Notes: generated by a model not told the origin, from the sequence alone. Shown: positions 33,375 to 42,711, counted from the stretch's first letter. The stretch is DNA of 64,000 nt from Opitutales bacterium (GCA_028280845.1 JANQKZ010000034.1:1-64000), one strand, 5' to 3'. Translations and numbers: made by a program.

Positions 33375-34247
33375 GTGTTGAATACCCTTCTCCTAGATGG
33401 CTATAACCTTGTTTTTCGGGCCTACTACGGTATGCCCGAGCTGACTCGAAGCGACGGCTTCCCGACGAATGTGGTTCATGGATGGTTGCGCACCTTATGG
33501 CTGTTGGAGGATCAGCAGAAAGCAGAGGGGATGGTGGCCTTCTTCGACTTAGGCCCCCCCACCGAGCGCGAAGCTTTGCAGGCGGATTATAAGGCAAACC
33601 GGTCCGAAACTCCAGAGGACCTGGAGAAACAAGTACCGTGGGTAAAGCGCCTGACTGTTGCTCTAGGTCTTCCTGTGGTGGAGCAGCAAGGGGTTGAAGC
33701 GGATGACCTGATTGGAGCCGCTGCCTTGCGACTGATGCAGGCCGGCCAGACAGCAACCATTGTCAGCGCAGACAAAGACCTGGGCCAGGTCGTTCAACCT
33801 GGAATTTCCCAACTCTTGCCCCCGCCGACGGCTAACCCGCGCCTGGGTTGGCGGCTCCTCGATGCCGAGGGGGTCAAAAAGAAATTCGGAGTGCCCCCGG
33901 AAAAAATCCCCGATTACCTCGCACTGGTCGGAGACACGTCGGACAACATACCAGGCTTGCAAGGGGTCGGCCCGAAGACCGCAGCCAAGTGGATTTTAGA
34001 ATATGGGGACCTGGAGGGCATTATTGCCCAGGCAAATTATATTAAGCCTCCGCGATTTCAGGACAAGGTGGCCGCGCAAAAGGACGATTTGCGAAGAAAC
34101 CTGAAAATGGTCACCCTGAATACGGAGCTTCCACTTCCAGATTCGTTAGTGCGGAATCCCGTGCAGGTAGAGGAAGCGGCTGCTATTCTGGAAGCGCTTG
34201 AAATGCGGACAGCGGCCCGTGATTGCAGAAAGCGGTATGGAACCTAA
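33375..34247 (+). CDS. Stand-alone 5'-3' exonuclease/flap endonuclease domain protein
   Basis: A 290-residue protein equivalent to the N-terminal nuclease of DNA polymerase I, but with no polymerase domain. The opening LLLDGYNLVFRAYYGMPEL, the acidic cluster GVEADDLIGAAALRL and SADKDLGQVV, and the helix-3-turn-helix DTSDNIPGLQGVGPKTAAKW are present. It probably removes RNA primers or flaps. The start codon is GTG at 33375. The last codons overlap the start of the next small gene. The family also includes ExoIX/Xni; a separate full-length polA would be expected elsewhere. Confidence 0.9.
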   Translation: MLNTLLLDGYNLVFRAYYGMPELTRSDGFPTNVVHGWLRTLWLLEDQQKAEGMVAFFDLGPPTEREALQADYKANRSETPEDLEKQVPWVKRLTVALGLPVVEQQGVEADDLIGAAALRLMQAGQTATIVSADKDLGQVVQPGISQLLPPPTANPRLGWRLLDAEGVKKKFGVPPEKIPDYLALVGDTSDNIPGLQGVGPKTAAKWILEYGDLEGIIAQANYIKPPRFQDKVAAQKDDLRRNLKMVTLNTELPLPDSLVRNPVQVEEAAAILEALEMRTAARDCRKRYGT

Positions 34248-34374
34248 GCCCCCACCGTCTTCTCCGGGTTGGCAGGATTTATCCACCAAAGCGAAAGTCT
34301 TCTGGGTAGTAAGTGGCATCTTTGCCCTGGGGCTTGGCATCGTGATCGGCGTCATTCTAACCTTTTCGAATTAA
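34237..34374 (+). CDS. 45-residue single-pass membrane protein
   Basis: A short frame read from the DNA. It overlaps the exonuclease stop (ATG at 34237, that stop at 34245-34247), indicating coupled translation. It begins MEPKPPPSSPGWQDLSTKAK and has one hydrophobic helix (VFWVVSGIFALGLGIVIGVI) ending FSN. The helix carries GxxxG-like spacing (GIFALGLGIVIG). No homolog is recognised. The overlap and the clean helix support it; its size makes it uncertain. Confidence 0.55.
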   Translation: MEPKPPPSSPGWQDLSTKAKVFWVVSGIFALGLGIVIGVILTFSN

Positions 34375-34521
34375 GGAAGCGAAAGTACCTGGAAAAGGGG
34401 AACTTGTTACTCAATTGTAAAAATAAAAATTGTAAAATTGTAACGGTGTGATAGAGAATCCACTACAGTATTTGATCCCAACGATTCTCGCTCCCATCTC
34501 ACTACTCAAACTGCTTTTCCT

Positions 34522-35256
34522 ATGGCTCAAGGCAGCAAACCTTTAATCCTCATTGTCGAGGATGAAAAAGAGTTAGCAGCAATGATTGCTGAGCAACTCG
34601 AACAAGCCGGTATGATGACCCAGGTCTATTACCGTGCCGCAAATGCCGTTCGTTTCCTCAGTGATAACTTCGCGAACCTCATGCTTCTGGATGTGAACCT
34701 TCCGGACAATACCGGTTTTGGCCTCCTCGAGGAACTCAACCAGAAGAATATCCAAGTCCCTACCATCTTCCTGACGGCGAGTAATTCCGAGGTGCATAAG
34801 GTGAAGGGTCTCGATATGGGAGGAGACGACTATATCACGAAGCCCTTCAGTTTCCCTGAACTGATTGCACGGATTAATGCCGTGCTTCGCCGGGCTGAGA
34901 CAAGCCACGACCAGAATGTGACCCAGAACGCGAAGCTGACGGAGGAGCCTTTTGATTTTTGTGGAGCCACCATAAACCCGACTCGGATGGAAGCCGATTT
35001 TCCTGGGGGAAAAACGGAGAAAGTTGGGCGGAAAGAGTTAGGAATTATGATGTATCTGGTGGAAAACCCGCATACGGTGCTTACGCGCAAAAGCCTGATT
35101 CATGCGGTCTGGGGGATCCATGCAGATATCCGTAGCCGATCCCTGGACCAATATATCGTAAAAATTCGGGATACCTTTTCCCGGCATGGGGTGAGCCTGG
35201 ATTCCTTCCGAACCATTCATGGGGTGGGCTATATTTACGACCCTCAGGGGGAGTAG
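34522..35256 (+). CDS. OmpR/PhoB-family response regulator
   Basis: A 244-residue DNA-binding regulator. The receiver domain has E13/D14, phospho-acceptor D57, T85 and K107 (GDDYITKPFSFPELIARINA). The C-terminal winged helix (about 135-235) contains VGRKELGIMMYLVENPHTVL and SRSLDQYIVKIRDTF, ending GVGYIYD, the characteristic PhoB wing. No kinase gene lies beside it. The 147-base upstream region is AT-rich (TTGTAAAAATAAAAATTGTA) and probably holds its promoter. The start follows the pyrimidine tract CTGCTTTTCCT. It could receive phosphate from either TPR-kinase, but nothing in the sequence shows this. Confidence 0.95.
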   Translation: MAQGSKPLILIVEDEKELAAMIAEQLEQAGMMTQVYYRAANAVRFLSDNFANLMLLDVNLPDNTGFGLLEELNQKNIQVPTIFLTASNSEVHKVKGLDMGGDDYITKPFSFPELIARINAVLRRAETSHDQNVTQNAKLTEEPFDFCGATINPTRMEADFPGGKTEKVGRKELGIMMYLVENPHTVLTRKSLIHAVWGIHADIRSRSLDQYIVKIRDTFSRHGVSLDSFRTIHGVGYIYDPQGE

Positions 35257-35409
35257 AGAGCATCCGGGGGGTGCGGGATTAAAAGGTCCTGGTGCGGATA
35301 CAGATTCGAACCCTTAACTTCCAGATTTTGCACTTCGAATCGCCAGCCTGCCAAGGCAGAGGGCCTAAGTGTGCACCCTTCGATTTCCCGGAGCCCCTTG
35401 TAAATTGGC

Positions 35410-35440
35410 AAAAAAATGCCCCCGGGCTACGCCCAGGGGC
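35410..35440 (-). terminator. Rho-independent terminator of the peroxiredoxin-like gene
   Basis: On the minus strand GCCCCTGGGC-GTA-GCCCGGGGGC forms a 10-pair stem with one mismatch, then CAT and seven T's. It lies 31 bases beyond the stop at 35472. Confidence 0.85.
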
Positions 35441-35471
35441 CAGGAGGAGGGTTGTTGGGGAAATTTAGTAT

Positions 35472-36110
35472 TTATTCATAATCAACCACCGATTTGGCTT
35501 TTGTCAACAGAGTTTCTGAATTTATTCGGCTTTTATAATCGGGATTGTGTTGGGCAAAAATGATATTGCCTGACTTGTCGGAGATATAAACGGCAGGAAC
35601 GGGCAAGAGGTGGTGAGTTTCGCCAGAATCAGCCTCCAAATCAATGTTGTATTTGGTTTTGTACATATTCACCAGTTGCGCTTCGACACGGAAGGCCAGA
35701 CCAAACTCCAGCATGGCTTGAGCCGAGCTGTCGCTCAGCAGGGTATAGGTCAGTTCATTGCTGTCGATGGTGTTGCCCAATTTCTCGGGGCGGTCCGGGC
35801 TGATGGCTACAATTTGATAACCTAGATCGAGGAGTTCCTGTTCGACTCCTTTCAGCTTGGCGAGGTGGGCGTTACAATAGGGGCACCAGCCCCCGCGATA
35901 AAAGATGAGGACCAGCGGCCCTTCTCCTGCCATGGATTGCAGGTAGACTTCCTCCCCGTCTACGGTTTTGAGGGCTACATCAGGTAGGGTGTCTCCGACG
36001 GCAAGGGGGGAGACCTGATCGGCCGAGAGCGCAGCTTTTGAATAGTCTACGCCTGCCTGGTTGATGAGCGGGGTGAGCAGGAGGAGGAGTGTGGTCAGGT
36101 GTTTGGTCAT
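35472..36110 (-). CDS. Exported AhpC/TSA peroxiredoxin-like protein
   Basis: A 212-residue thioredoxin-fold protein with a signal peptide (LTTLLLLLTPLINQAG). The active region is LVLIFYRGGWCPYCNAHLAK, with C76 and C79, typical of the Prx-like branch of the AhpC/TSA family. The cis-Pro loop PVPAVYISDKSG follows. It likely reduces peroxides or thiols outside the cytoplasm. The gene is monocistronic: it has its own terminator and is divergent from trpE, 51-90 bases apart. Whether it is a peroxidase or a reductase is not certain from sequence. Confidence 0.88.
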   Translation of the reverse strand: MTKHLTTLLLLLTPLINQAGVDYSKAALSADQVSPLAVGDTLPDVALKTVDGEEVYLQSMAGEGPLVLIFYRGGWCPYCNAHLAKLKGVEQELLDLGYQIVAISPDRPEKLGNTIDSNELTYTLLSDSSAQAMLEFGLAFRVEAQLVNMYKTKYNIDLEADSGETHHLLPVPAVYISDKSGNIIFAQHNPDYKSRINSETLLTKAKSVVDYE

Positions 36111-36200
36111 ATGAGGCCAGAAGGTGAAGACTCATCATTTATTCCCGCAATCTTTTCTTGATTGCAAAAACAGCAATCGCGAAACTGCTCGTTTAAGCGC

Positions 36201-37688
36201 ATGGACATCTATCCCTCCAGAGACACTTTTCATGAATTATCGGCCCAGGGGAACCTGATCCCGGTCTACACCGATCTGATGGCTGATTTCGAAACCCCGG
36301 TATCCATTTATGCGAAACTGCGGGAAAGTGGTCCTGCTTTTCTTTTTGAATCCATTGAAGGTGGGGAACATATCGGGCGCTATACCTTCCTGGGGGCCCG
36401 ACCCCGGAAAGTGATCCGGGTCTATGCCGATCGGGCAGAAATTGAGAAACGCGACGGGAGCATGGAGCGGCGTGAGCGGCCTACCGATCCCTTGAAGTTG
36501 ATTGAAGAGGAAATGGCTCAATACCAGGCGGTAATCCTTCGGGATATGCCTCCGTTTACCGGTGGTGCCGTTGGTGGCTTAGGTTATGAGTACGTTCATG
36601 ACTATGAACCTACCGTTCCGTATGCAGAGAAGGACGAACTCGGCCTACCGGTGGTCTATTATCTAATTACCGATAGCATCGTGGCCTTTGATCGCGCGCG
36701 TCAGACTGTGCGTGTCATTGTAAATGCCCATACCGAAATGGGCATAGATCGGGCCTACGATGCGGCGGTGACGGAAATCAAAGAGATTTATGGGCTTTTA
36801 AGTCGGGCAGGGGAGCTCGCCCCTTTACCTTTGGCCCAGGTAGATATGCCTGCCCTGCCTCAGGGGAACTTTACGCAGGATGAATTTCAGCGGGTAGTCG
36901 AGCAGACTAAGGAATATATTCTGGCTGGAGATATTATTCAGGCGGTGCTTTCTCAGCGGTTTGAATTAGATTTTCCAGGATCTCCACTTCAGCTTTATCG
37001 GGCTCTTCGCGTAATCAATCCGTCTCCCTATATGTTTCTGCTGGAAACGGGAGAATTTTCGATCATTGGTGCCTCTCCGGAGGTCCATGTTCGGCTGACT
37101 GGATCCGAAGTAGAGATTCGTCCCATCGCGGGGACCCGTCCAAGGGGCAAAACCCACGAAGAAGATCTTGACCTGGAAAAAGATCTACTGGCAGATGAAA
37201 AAGAGCGTGCCGAACATCTTATGCTGGTAGACTTGGCCCGCAACGATATCGGTCGTGTCTGTAGAATAGGAACGGTAACGGTTCCAGAGTATATGGTCAT
37301 CGAACGCTATTCCCATGTGATGCACATTGTCTCCCAGGTCGTTGGTGATCTGGAGGAAGGGAAAACGGCCTTTGACCTGATGCGGGCGACGTTCCCCGCT
37401 GGGACCGTTTCTGGTGCTCCAAAAGTCCGCGCCATGCAGATTATTGCGGAACTGGAAAAAACCCAACGTGGAATCTATGCCGGGGCCTTGGGCTATTTTA
37501 GCTATGATGGAAATTGCGATTCCTGTATAGCTATCCGGACGGCCTTATGGAAGGACGGTAAGCTTTTTATTCAGTCTGGAGCTGGTCTGGTGGCCGATTC
37601 GGTCCCGAAAAATGAATATCAGGAAACAATAAATAAAGCGCAGGGTCTACTGAAAGCTGTAGCCCTCGCAAAAAATATTGATTCCTAA
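36201..37688 (+). CDS. trpE: Anthranilate synthase component I
   Basis: A 495-residue chorismate-using enzyme, making anthranilate with a TrpG glutaminase partner (not in the window). The N-terminal Trp-binding part includes RESGPAFLFESIEGGEHIGR. The chorismate-binding domain has IQAVLSQRF, PSPYMFLLETGEFSIIGASP, RPIAGTRPRGKTHEEDLDLE, DEKERAEHLMLVDLARNDIG and the C-terminal QSGAGLVADSVPKNEYQET. The ATG at 36201 gives the usual N-terminus; an upstream in-frame ATG at 36162 adds 13 residues. Solitary with respect to other trp genes. Confidence 0.96.
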   Translation: MDIYPSRDTFHELSAQGNLIPVYTDLMADFETPVSIYAKLRESGPAFLFESIEGGEHIGRYTFLGARPRKVIRVYADRAEIEKRDGSMERRERPTDPLKLIEEEMAQYQAVILRDMPPFTGGAVGGLGYEYVHDYEPTVPYAEKDELGLPVVYYLITDSIVAFDRARQTVRVIVNAHTEMGIDRAYDAAVTEIKEIYGLLSRAGELAPLPLAQVDMPALPQGNFTQDEFQRVVEQTKEYILAGDIIQAVLSQRFELDFPGSPLQLYRALRVINPSPYMFLLETGEFSIIGASPEVHVRLTGSEVEIRPIAGTRPRGKTHEEDLDLEKDLLADEKERAEHLMLVDLARNDIGRVCRIGTVTVPEYMVIERYSHVMHIVSQVVGDLEEGKTAFDLMRATFPAGTVSGAPKVRAMQIIAELEKTQRGIYAGALGYFSYDGNCDSCIAIRTALWKDGKLFIQSGAGLVADSVPKNEYQETINKAQGLLKAVALAKNIDS

Positions 37689-37720
37689 GATTTTGATATT
37701 CATATATTTATAACTTACTT

Positions 37721-37733
37721 TAGAATTATTCTA
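37721..37733 (+). promoter_or_regulatory. Perfect palindrome TAGAATTATTCTA upstream of sigma-factor gene
   Basis: A 13-base palindrome in the AT-rich region between trpE and the sigma factor, about 80 bases before the start. A short CCACGC-TAA-GCGTGG hairpin follows at 37766-37780. Either could be an operator or mRNA structure; unproven. Confidence 0.35.
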
Positions 37734-37812
37734 GAAATCTGGGAAAATTGAATATATTTCTCTAACCACGCTAAGCGTGGGAATAACTCTTTTCGTTCGA
37801 CCTCCCATATCC

Positions 37813-38853
37813 ATGCCAAGCTCATCAGAATTTACTTCCTTGAACCCTTCCTTCCTCAATAGCGATGATATCACGGTGACTCGGTCGGTTACTCCGGCTG
37901 ATGTCAACCAAGCTGAGGATGTCCGCGATTTGCCTTCATCAGATCGCACCGCGATCAAACTTTATCTTCAGGAAATTGGCAAAACCCCTCTTCTTACTCC
38001 TGCGGAAGAGGTTGAACTGGCCAACCGTATTCGGACAGGAGATAAGTCTGCTCGGGATCACATGATCCAAGCCAACCTTCGCCTCGTGGTGAAGATTGCT
38101 CATGACTATTCAAATTTCGGTCTTCCTCTCCTTGACCTGATATCGGAGGGAAACATTGGCCTGGTAAAAGCTGTTGAACGGTTTGATCCGAATAAGGGGG
38201 GTAAATTATCCACCTACGCCGCATGGTGGATTAAACAAAGCATCAAGCGTGCCCTGGCCAACCAATCGAAGACGATCCGTCTGCCGGTTCACCTGGTTGA
38301 CAAGATTGCCAAGATGCGCCGGTTAGCCGTGGAGTTAGCGGAAGAATTTGGTCGGGAGCCTACGGATGAAGAAGTCGCCATGGAGATGGGGATGTCGGTT
38401 AACAAGGTGGCCCACCTCAAGTCTGTAAGCGTGCGTCCCACCTCCCTGGATGCGCCTGTAGGTGAGGACGAAGAAACCAAATTTGGCGATCTGGTTGGCG
38501 ATGAATCGGCTACAACTCCCTATGAGGACCTGCATACCAAGTCTTTATCCAGCGACGTGAGCGAGATGATTGATCGGCTTGAACCTCGTGAAGGAGAGAT
38601 CATCAAGATGCGATTCGGCCTGAGTGGCGAACGCCCCATGACCCTGGAAGAGGTTGGAGAAGTTTTTGACATTACCCGGGAGCGAGTGCGTCAACTCCAG
38701 AACATGGCCCTTCAAAAAATGCGCAGGATCATGTCCGAGAAGGAAACCCAACGGACCAAAGAAGAGATTCACGAAAAAAACCTGGAGATCTCTCGAATGG
38801 AAGTGTTGAAGGAGTTCTTTGACCGGAACACCCACAACTCGGGGATTGGTTGA
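37813..38853 (+). CDS. Sigma-70 family RNA polymerase sigma factor (group 1/2)
   Basis: A 346-residue sigma factor with regions 1.2 (TAIKLYLQEIGKTPLLTPAE), 2 (DLISEGNIGLVKAVERFDPN; STYAAWWIKQSIKRALANQS), 3 and 4 (TLEEVGEVFDITRERVRQLQ). There is no long region 1.1 or non-conserved insertion, so it is shorter than typical RpoD. It could be the primary sigma of this lineage or an RpoS-like group 2 factor. A charged tail of about 40 residues follows region 4. The ATG at 37813 is preferred over 37777 because it follows CTCCCATATCC. The family is certain, the class is not. Confidence 0.93.
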   Translation: MPSSSEFTSLNPSFLNSDDITVTRSVTPADVNQAEDVRDLPSSDRTAIKLYLQEIGKTPLLTPAEEVELANRIRTGDKSARDHMIQANLRLVVKIAHDYSNFGLPLLDLISEGNIGLVKAVERFDPNKGGKLSTYAAWWIKQSIKRALANQSKTIRLPVHLVDKIAKMRRLAVELAEEFGREPTDEEVAMEMGMSVNKVAHLKSVSVRPTSLDAPVGEDEETKFGDLVGDESATTPYEDLHTKSLSSDVSEMIDRLEPREGEIIKMRFGLSGERPMTLEEVGEVFDITRERVRQLQNMALQKMRRIMSEKETQRTKEEIHEKNLEISRMEVLKEFFDRNTHNSGIG

Positions 38854-38924
38854 GCGGTTCCTGACGAAAACGCATTCTTGGAGTTGTTGCGGCATCCCGT
38901 GAGGGGGCGGGCGACCCGGGCGAG

Positions 38925-39443
38925 TTAATTCCACTCGCTATAGAACTCGACAATGCGGTTGGCGAGGATCTTGTGCTCGAGCGGTTGGAGTTGTCCTTGA
39001 GCGAGGAGCTTGTCGGCTTCAACAATCCGACGGGTCATTTCTTCAAAGGGCCGGGCGCTGACGGTCTTGGGAACGAGCTCGTGGTCCATAATCTCCGCCA
39101 TGGCTTCCGGGGTGAGTTCATTGTAGTAGCCGATATCCGCCAGGAGGCCAAGTTTTACAAAGCTCCCATGCTTTTCGTTGGCTTGCGGAACAAAGAATCT
39201 GGTTTTCGAGTAGTATCCGTCTTTGCGGAGCTCTACCTTGTGGGGAACTTTACGGCCAAGCCGGACCGTGACCGGACTGCTCCCCATTAATTCATCATTA
39301 ATCCAGACTTCCGCGCCAGATGGATAGGATAGTACGGTCACCTCTTGGGGAAGTCCTTCCGAGAAGGCGGTCTGAACGGAGCTGCAGCCGGGCGATGCAA
39401 GCAGCAGTCCCAGGGTGAGCATGACGCTGGTATGGACCTTCAT
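38925..39443 (-). CDS. PEGA-domain putative lipoprotein
   Basis: A 172-residue envelope protein. The signal sequence VMLTLGLLLASPGC has a possible but imperfect lipobox at Cys20. A PEGA domain follows (EVTVLSYPSGAEVWINDELM; PHKVELRKDGYYSKT), a small surface beta module. A helical C-terminal part (EAMAEIMDHELVPKTVSARP) has no recognised family. Function is unknown. It converges with the sigma-factor gene. Confidence 0.8.
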   Translation of the reverse strand: MKVHTSVMLTLGLLLASPGCSSVQTAFSEGLPQEVTVLSYPSGAEVWINDELMGSSPVTVRLGRKVPHKVELRKDGYYSKTRFFVPQANEKHGSFVKLGLLADIGYYNELTPEAMAEIMDHELVPKTVSARPFEEMTRRIVEADKLLAQGQLQPLEHKILANRIVEFYSEWN

Positions 39444-39833
39444 AGAGTAAGCGTCTCTATGTGTTTTGGCGTAGCTATGAGGTCAAGCGGGAAGGTTTGC
39501 TATCTCTTGATTGTTACGCATTTGCCACAATGTTTGCCAAACCATAGAAAAGCTTGAAAAGAAAAAGCGCTCGTGTTTGGTTTCGGCTTTGAAATGACGC
39601 GGTGCATGTCGCCCACAAGGTCCATGTTTCCTTGCGTTGATTTTTCATAGATTAAGGACGACCCTGAACACGATTGATTTTTTCTCCGAAGACGAAGCTG
39701 ACGACCCTGACCCGTTGTCCATACGCTTCCGCTTGATTACTACTCTGACCTGCGGAACCTCACGCATCTCCGGTTCCATACGGACGGGGTTTGACTGCAT
39801 GGATCGAGGGCCTGCAGGAAAGGAGTCGTTGTC
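39444..39833. other. 390-base region between PEGA and CNNM genes
   Basis: Divergent spacer. A 66-codon frame with a TTG start (39637-39837) overlaps the next ATG as ATGA, but its composition resembles no protein and an equal-length frame runs on the opposite strand, so it is not called as a gene. The next gene has its own AAAGGAG ribosome-binding site at 39818-39824. No hairpin or repeat was found. Confidence 0.4.
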
Positions 39834-40916
39834 ATGACTCAATTGCTCTTCGTATCTGGGCTGACCATCCTTATTTCCGCCCTCTGCTCCCTACTCGAAG
39901 CTATGATCCTGAGTACCACTACGGCGGAAATTGAGAGCCTGAAAAAAACGAATCGACGAAGTGGTGGTATGCTGGAGCGGTTCAAGTTAGATATTGAGGA
40001 AACGTCTTCCGCCATACTCTCCCTCAATACGATTGCCAATACGGCGGGCGCAGTGGTCGCGGGAGGTCTCGCCGTGGTCGCGCTGGGAGACGCAAACGTG
40101 GTGTATTTTTCTGCGTCCATGGTTGTGGCCATTCTCGTGGTCTCGGAAGTCATTCCAAAAAATGCCGGGGTGATTTACCGCAAAGGACTCCAGCCCTACC
40201 TGGTGTATCCCCTCGCTGTGATTCGATGGCTCATGTGGCCGGTTTCCCGTTTGCTGAAGCTCCTTGTCCGGTTGTTCCTGCGCGAGTCGGAGGATCTCCA
40301 ATCCGGGGACGAGGAGATCCAGCTACTGGCTGAGAAGAGCGCGAAAGAGGGGCGCCTGACCACAAGCGAGCGGGATCTCATTCATAATGCGTTGGCTCTG
40401 GATGATATTAAGGTTAGCGAGATTATGACCCCCCGGACGGTCGTGAGCGCTTTCGAAAAGTCCCTGACAATCGGTCGCTTGTTTCAGGAGATTCAGGACA
40501 TTCCCTTCGCTCGACTACCCGTCTATGATGACAACATCGATAATGTGATTGGAATCGTGCGGCGGCGCGACCTGTTGGCGGAGAAGGCCAACGATCATGA
40601 CCAGACCATCATTGATGAGCTCAAGCAGGAAGCGCTTTATATCCCGGAAACCGCTTCCGCTGCAGATGCCTTACAGGTGCTGATCAAGAACCACCAGCAA
40701 CTGGCCATCGTGGTGGACGAATATGGTTCAGTGGATGGAGTGGTGACGATGGAAGACATCATGGAGAGCATAATCGGGCAGGAAATTTTTGAACCGGACG
40801 ACCCCGCCGTTGACATGCGTGAGTTGGCACGTCAGCAAACGCAGGCCACTCGGCCGCCTCTGCCTCGTTCCCAATCCCTGTCCCGATCAGTCGGCAATAA
40901 AAGCAGCAGCCGATAG
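39834..40916 (+). CDS. CNNM/CBS-pair membrane protein (HlyC/CorC type)
   Basis: A 360-residue integral membrane protein: a DUF21/CNNM domain of about three to four helices (ISALCSLLEAMILSTTTAEI, VVAILVVSEVIPKNAGVIYR) followed by two CBS domains (VSEIMTPRTVVSAFEKSLTI; IVVDEYGSVDGVVTMEDIME). Relatives move or sense Mg2+/Co2+. The C-terminal CorC_HlyC domain present in many homologs is missing; only 40 low-complexity residues follow CBS2. Unlike most genes here, it has a clear Shine-Dalgarno AAAGGAG 9 bases before the ATG. Confidence 0.93.
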   Translation: MTQLLFVSGLTILISALCSLLEAMILSTTTAEIESLKKTNRRSGGMLERFKLDIEETSSAILSLNTIANTAGAVVAGGLAVVALGDANVVYFSASMVVAILVVSEVIPKNAGVIYRKGLQPYLVYPLAVIRWLMWPVSRLLKLLVRLFLRESEDLQSGDEEIQLLAEKSAKEGRLTTSERDLIHNALALDDIKVSEIMTPRTVVSAFEKSLTIGRLFQEIQDIPFARLPVYDDNIDNVIGIVRRRDLLAEKANDHDQTIIDELKQEALYIPETASAADALQVLIKNHQQLAIVVDEYGSVDGVVTMEDIMESIIGQEIFEPDDPAVDMRELARQQTQATRPPLPRSQSLSRSVGNKSSSR

Positions 40917-41000
40917 GAGGGGTGGCTTGGGTCGCCTGGCCGGGAGCCTGAATCAGAAAACGGTTGCGATGGCCGTGCAGATGCCACTAGCGATGAGCAG

Positions 41001-41852
41001 ATGTACGAAGGATATTACCATCACGACCTGAGTCCCTTCCTTATTCGATTTCCTGAAGGTTGGTTCATAGAGGGTATCCGTTGGTATGGTTTATCTTACA
41101 TCGCCGGATTTCTCATAGGGTGGGGGCTGTTATCTCTATATTACAGGAAGGGCCGGTCTTCACTCAATCCGGATAAGGTTTTCAACCTGATCTTCGCCCT
41201 TATCCTGGGAGTGGCTCTGGGCGGGAGGATCGGGTACGCCATACTTTATGATTGGAATACTGTATCAGAAAATCCGGTACGTATTTTTGCGGTTTGGCAG
41301 GGAGGAATGGCCAGCCACGGAGGCATGCTTGGAGTGGCGATTGCCCTCTATATCTTTTCACGCCTGGAACGGTTACCTTATCTCCAGGTGACAGACTGGG
41401 TATGCACTATTGCCTCAGCCGGGATCGCTCTGGGCCGGTTGGCCAACTTTATTAACGGGGAGCTCTGGGGGAAGGCAACTGATGTGTCCTGGGCCGTGGT
41501 CTTCCGTGAATACAGCGCCTTTACCCAAACCTGGGAATACACCTTTCCCCGGCACCCCTCCCAACTTTATCAGGCCGGGATGGAGGGCCTTCTCCTGTTC
41601 CTGTTCATTCAGGTGCGGTTCTGGTTTTTTCCCCCGAAGCACGTTGGCCGAATAACGGGTGAATACCTGATTGGATATATGGTTTTTCGAGTTATTGGGG
41701 AGGTGTTTCGTGAACCGGACGAGGGTATCACACTCGTCCTCGGGATGAGTCGAGGGACCTTTTACTCCCTGTTTCTGGTTGGGGTGGCGGTCGTCTGCAT
41801 CTGGATCGGGCGAAAGACCCTTGCCTATACATCGGCAGCTGCTGGCAAGTAG
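41001..41852 (+). CDS. lgt: Prolipoprotein diacylglyceryl transferase
   Basis: A 283-residue inner-membrane enzyme that transfers diacylglycerol from phosphatidylglycerol to the lipobox Cys of prolipoproteins. Seven or so membrane helices are predicted. Motifs IRWYGLSYIAGFLIGW, QGGMASHGGMLG and GIALGRLANFINGELWG (the Lgt signature, usually GRIGNFING) and RHPSQLYQAGMEG are present. It matches the presence of several lipoproteins in this window. The following gene is on the opposite strand, so it is probably the end of its transcript. Confidence 0.96.
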   Translation: MYEGYYHHDLSPFLIRFPEGWFIEGIRWYGLSYIAGFLIGWGLLSLYYRKGRSSLNPDKVFNLIFALILGVALGGRIGYAILYDWNTVSENPVRIFAVWQGGMASHGGMLGVAIALYIFSRLERLPYLQVTDWVCTIASAGIALGRLANFINGELWGKATDVSWAVVFREYSAFTQTWEYTFPRHPSQLYQAGMEGLLLFLFIQVRFWFFPPKHVGRITGEYLIGYMVFRVIGEVFREPDEGITLVLGMSRGTFYSLFLVGVAVVCIWIGRKTLAYTSAAAGK

Positions 41853-41925
41853 CTCCTTTTTTCCTATGAAGATGGTGATGGCTGGGCCGAGGGGAGGATT
41901 TCCGGCTGACTCCGGAATCACTTAA

Positions 41926-42711
41926 TCAGTGAACTGAATGCGCTCCGGATACTGCGGCCAGTTCATGCTGTTTTTCATCGGATAGGTCGAAGGTGGCATG
42001 ATGATGCTCCACTCCGGTGGAAATCTCGAACTGGAGTTCCCGGATTGATTCTTCAGGGAGCTCCACTCGAATCAATCCCTGGGTATAGTCTGAAGGTAAG
42101 ACGACCTCTCCATGCAGCCACTCTTCTTTGATTTTCTGTTTCATTTTCTCGTAGCGACGATGGACCATGATAAAGGATTGGCGCAAATACTCCTGCAGCC
42201 GTTCCTGGTCGATTTCTGAAGGGCTGCGCCCTCCACCCTTGGGATTGCTGGAATCGTAAACGGTTTGTGGCCCGTAGCCCCGATTCTCCTGTTTACCTCG
42301 CCGCATTCCAAGTTGATCGGCGTGTTTGAGGATACGGTTAAATTCCATTTGTCTGGACTGGTCCAAATTCTCTAGCACCTGTGCGAGTGAAGGAGTATTC
42401 AATACCGCTCCATTCTGATCTTTCACGATAATGTCCTCGAGCCCGAAGTAGAATGGCTCACCATGGCTGTTTTCAGCTACGATGAGGAAGTCTATGGCAG
42501 TGTTTTCATTTTGTATCGGAAAAATAGATACGTTTCTACTGAGACCGTAGGACTTTAATCCCACCTCGCTGCCCAACTGAGTCAGCTCCTGGTTGGTTCG
42601 GACGTGAGGCTGGGCAACCAGGGTCTCTGATTGGCAGCCGGAATGGATGAGAGTCGTAATCGTCAGTCCGAAACTGAGCAGGAGCCGGGTTGGCATTTTT
42701 GTTTCGAACAT
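41926..42711 (-). CDS. Lipoprotein of unknown function
   Basis: A 261-residue lipoprotein with a good lipobox (LTITTLIHSGC, Cys26). The mature part begins with a beta region (SIFPIQNENTAIDFLIVAEN) and has a Gly/Ser-rich middle, a long charged helix (RLQEYLRQSFIMVHRRYEKM) and a final beta segment (VVLPSDYTQGLIRVELPEES) with a His-rich patch VEHHH. No family is recognised. It converges with lgt and diverges from the SDR gene. Envelope location is secure; the role is unknown. Confidence 0.75.
   Translation of the reverse strand: MFETKMPTRLLLSFGLTITTLIHSGCQSETLVAQPHVRTNQELTQLGSEVGLKSYGLSRNVSIFPIQNENTAIDFLIVAENSHGEPFYFGLEDIIVKDQNGAVLNTPSLAQVLENLDQSRQMEFNRILKHADQLGMRRGKQENRGYGPQTVYDSSNPKGGGRSPSEIDQERLQEYLRQSFIMVHRRYEKMKQKIKEEWLHGEVVLPSDYTQGLIRVELPEESIRELQFEISTGVEHHHATFDLSDEKQHELAAVSGAHSVH

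Noticed and set aside
35289-35380. tRNA-like stretch on the minus strand (GGTTCGAATC and a CACCA end)
   Set aside because: The T stem does not pair, no 5' acceptor strand matches, and no anticodon arm can be drawn. It may be a decayed tRNA but cannot be supported.
39637-39837. 66-codon frame overlapping the CNNM start as ATGA
   Set aside because: TTG start, no recognisable protein pattern, an equal frame on the other strand, and the CNNM gene has its own ribosome-binding site.
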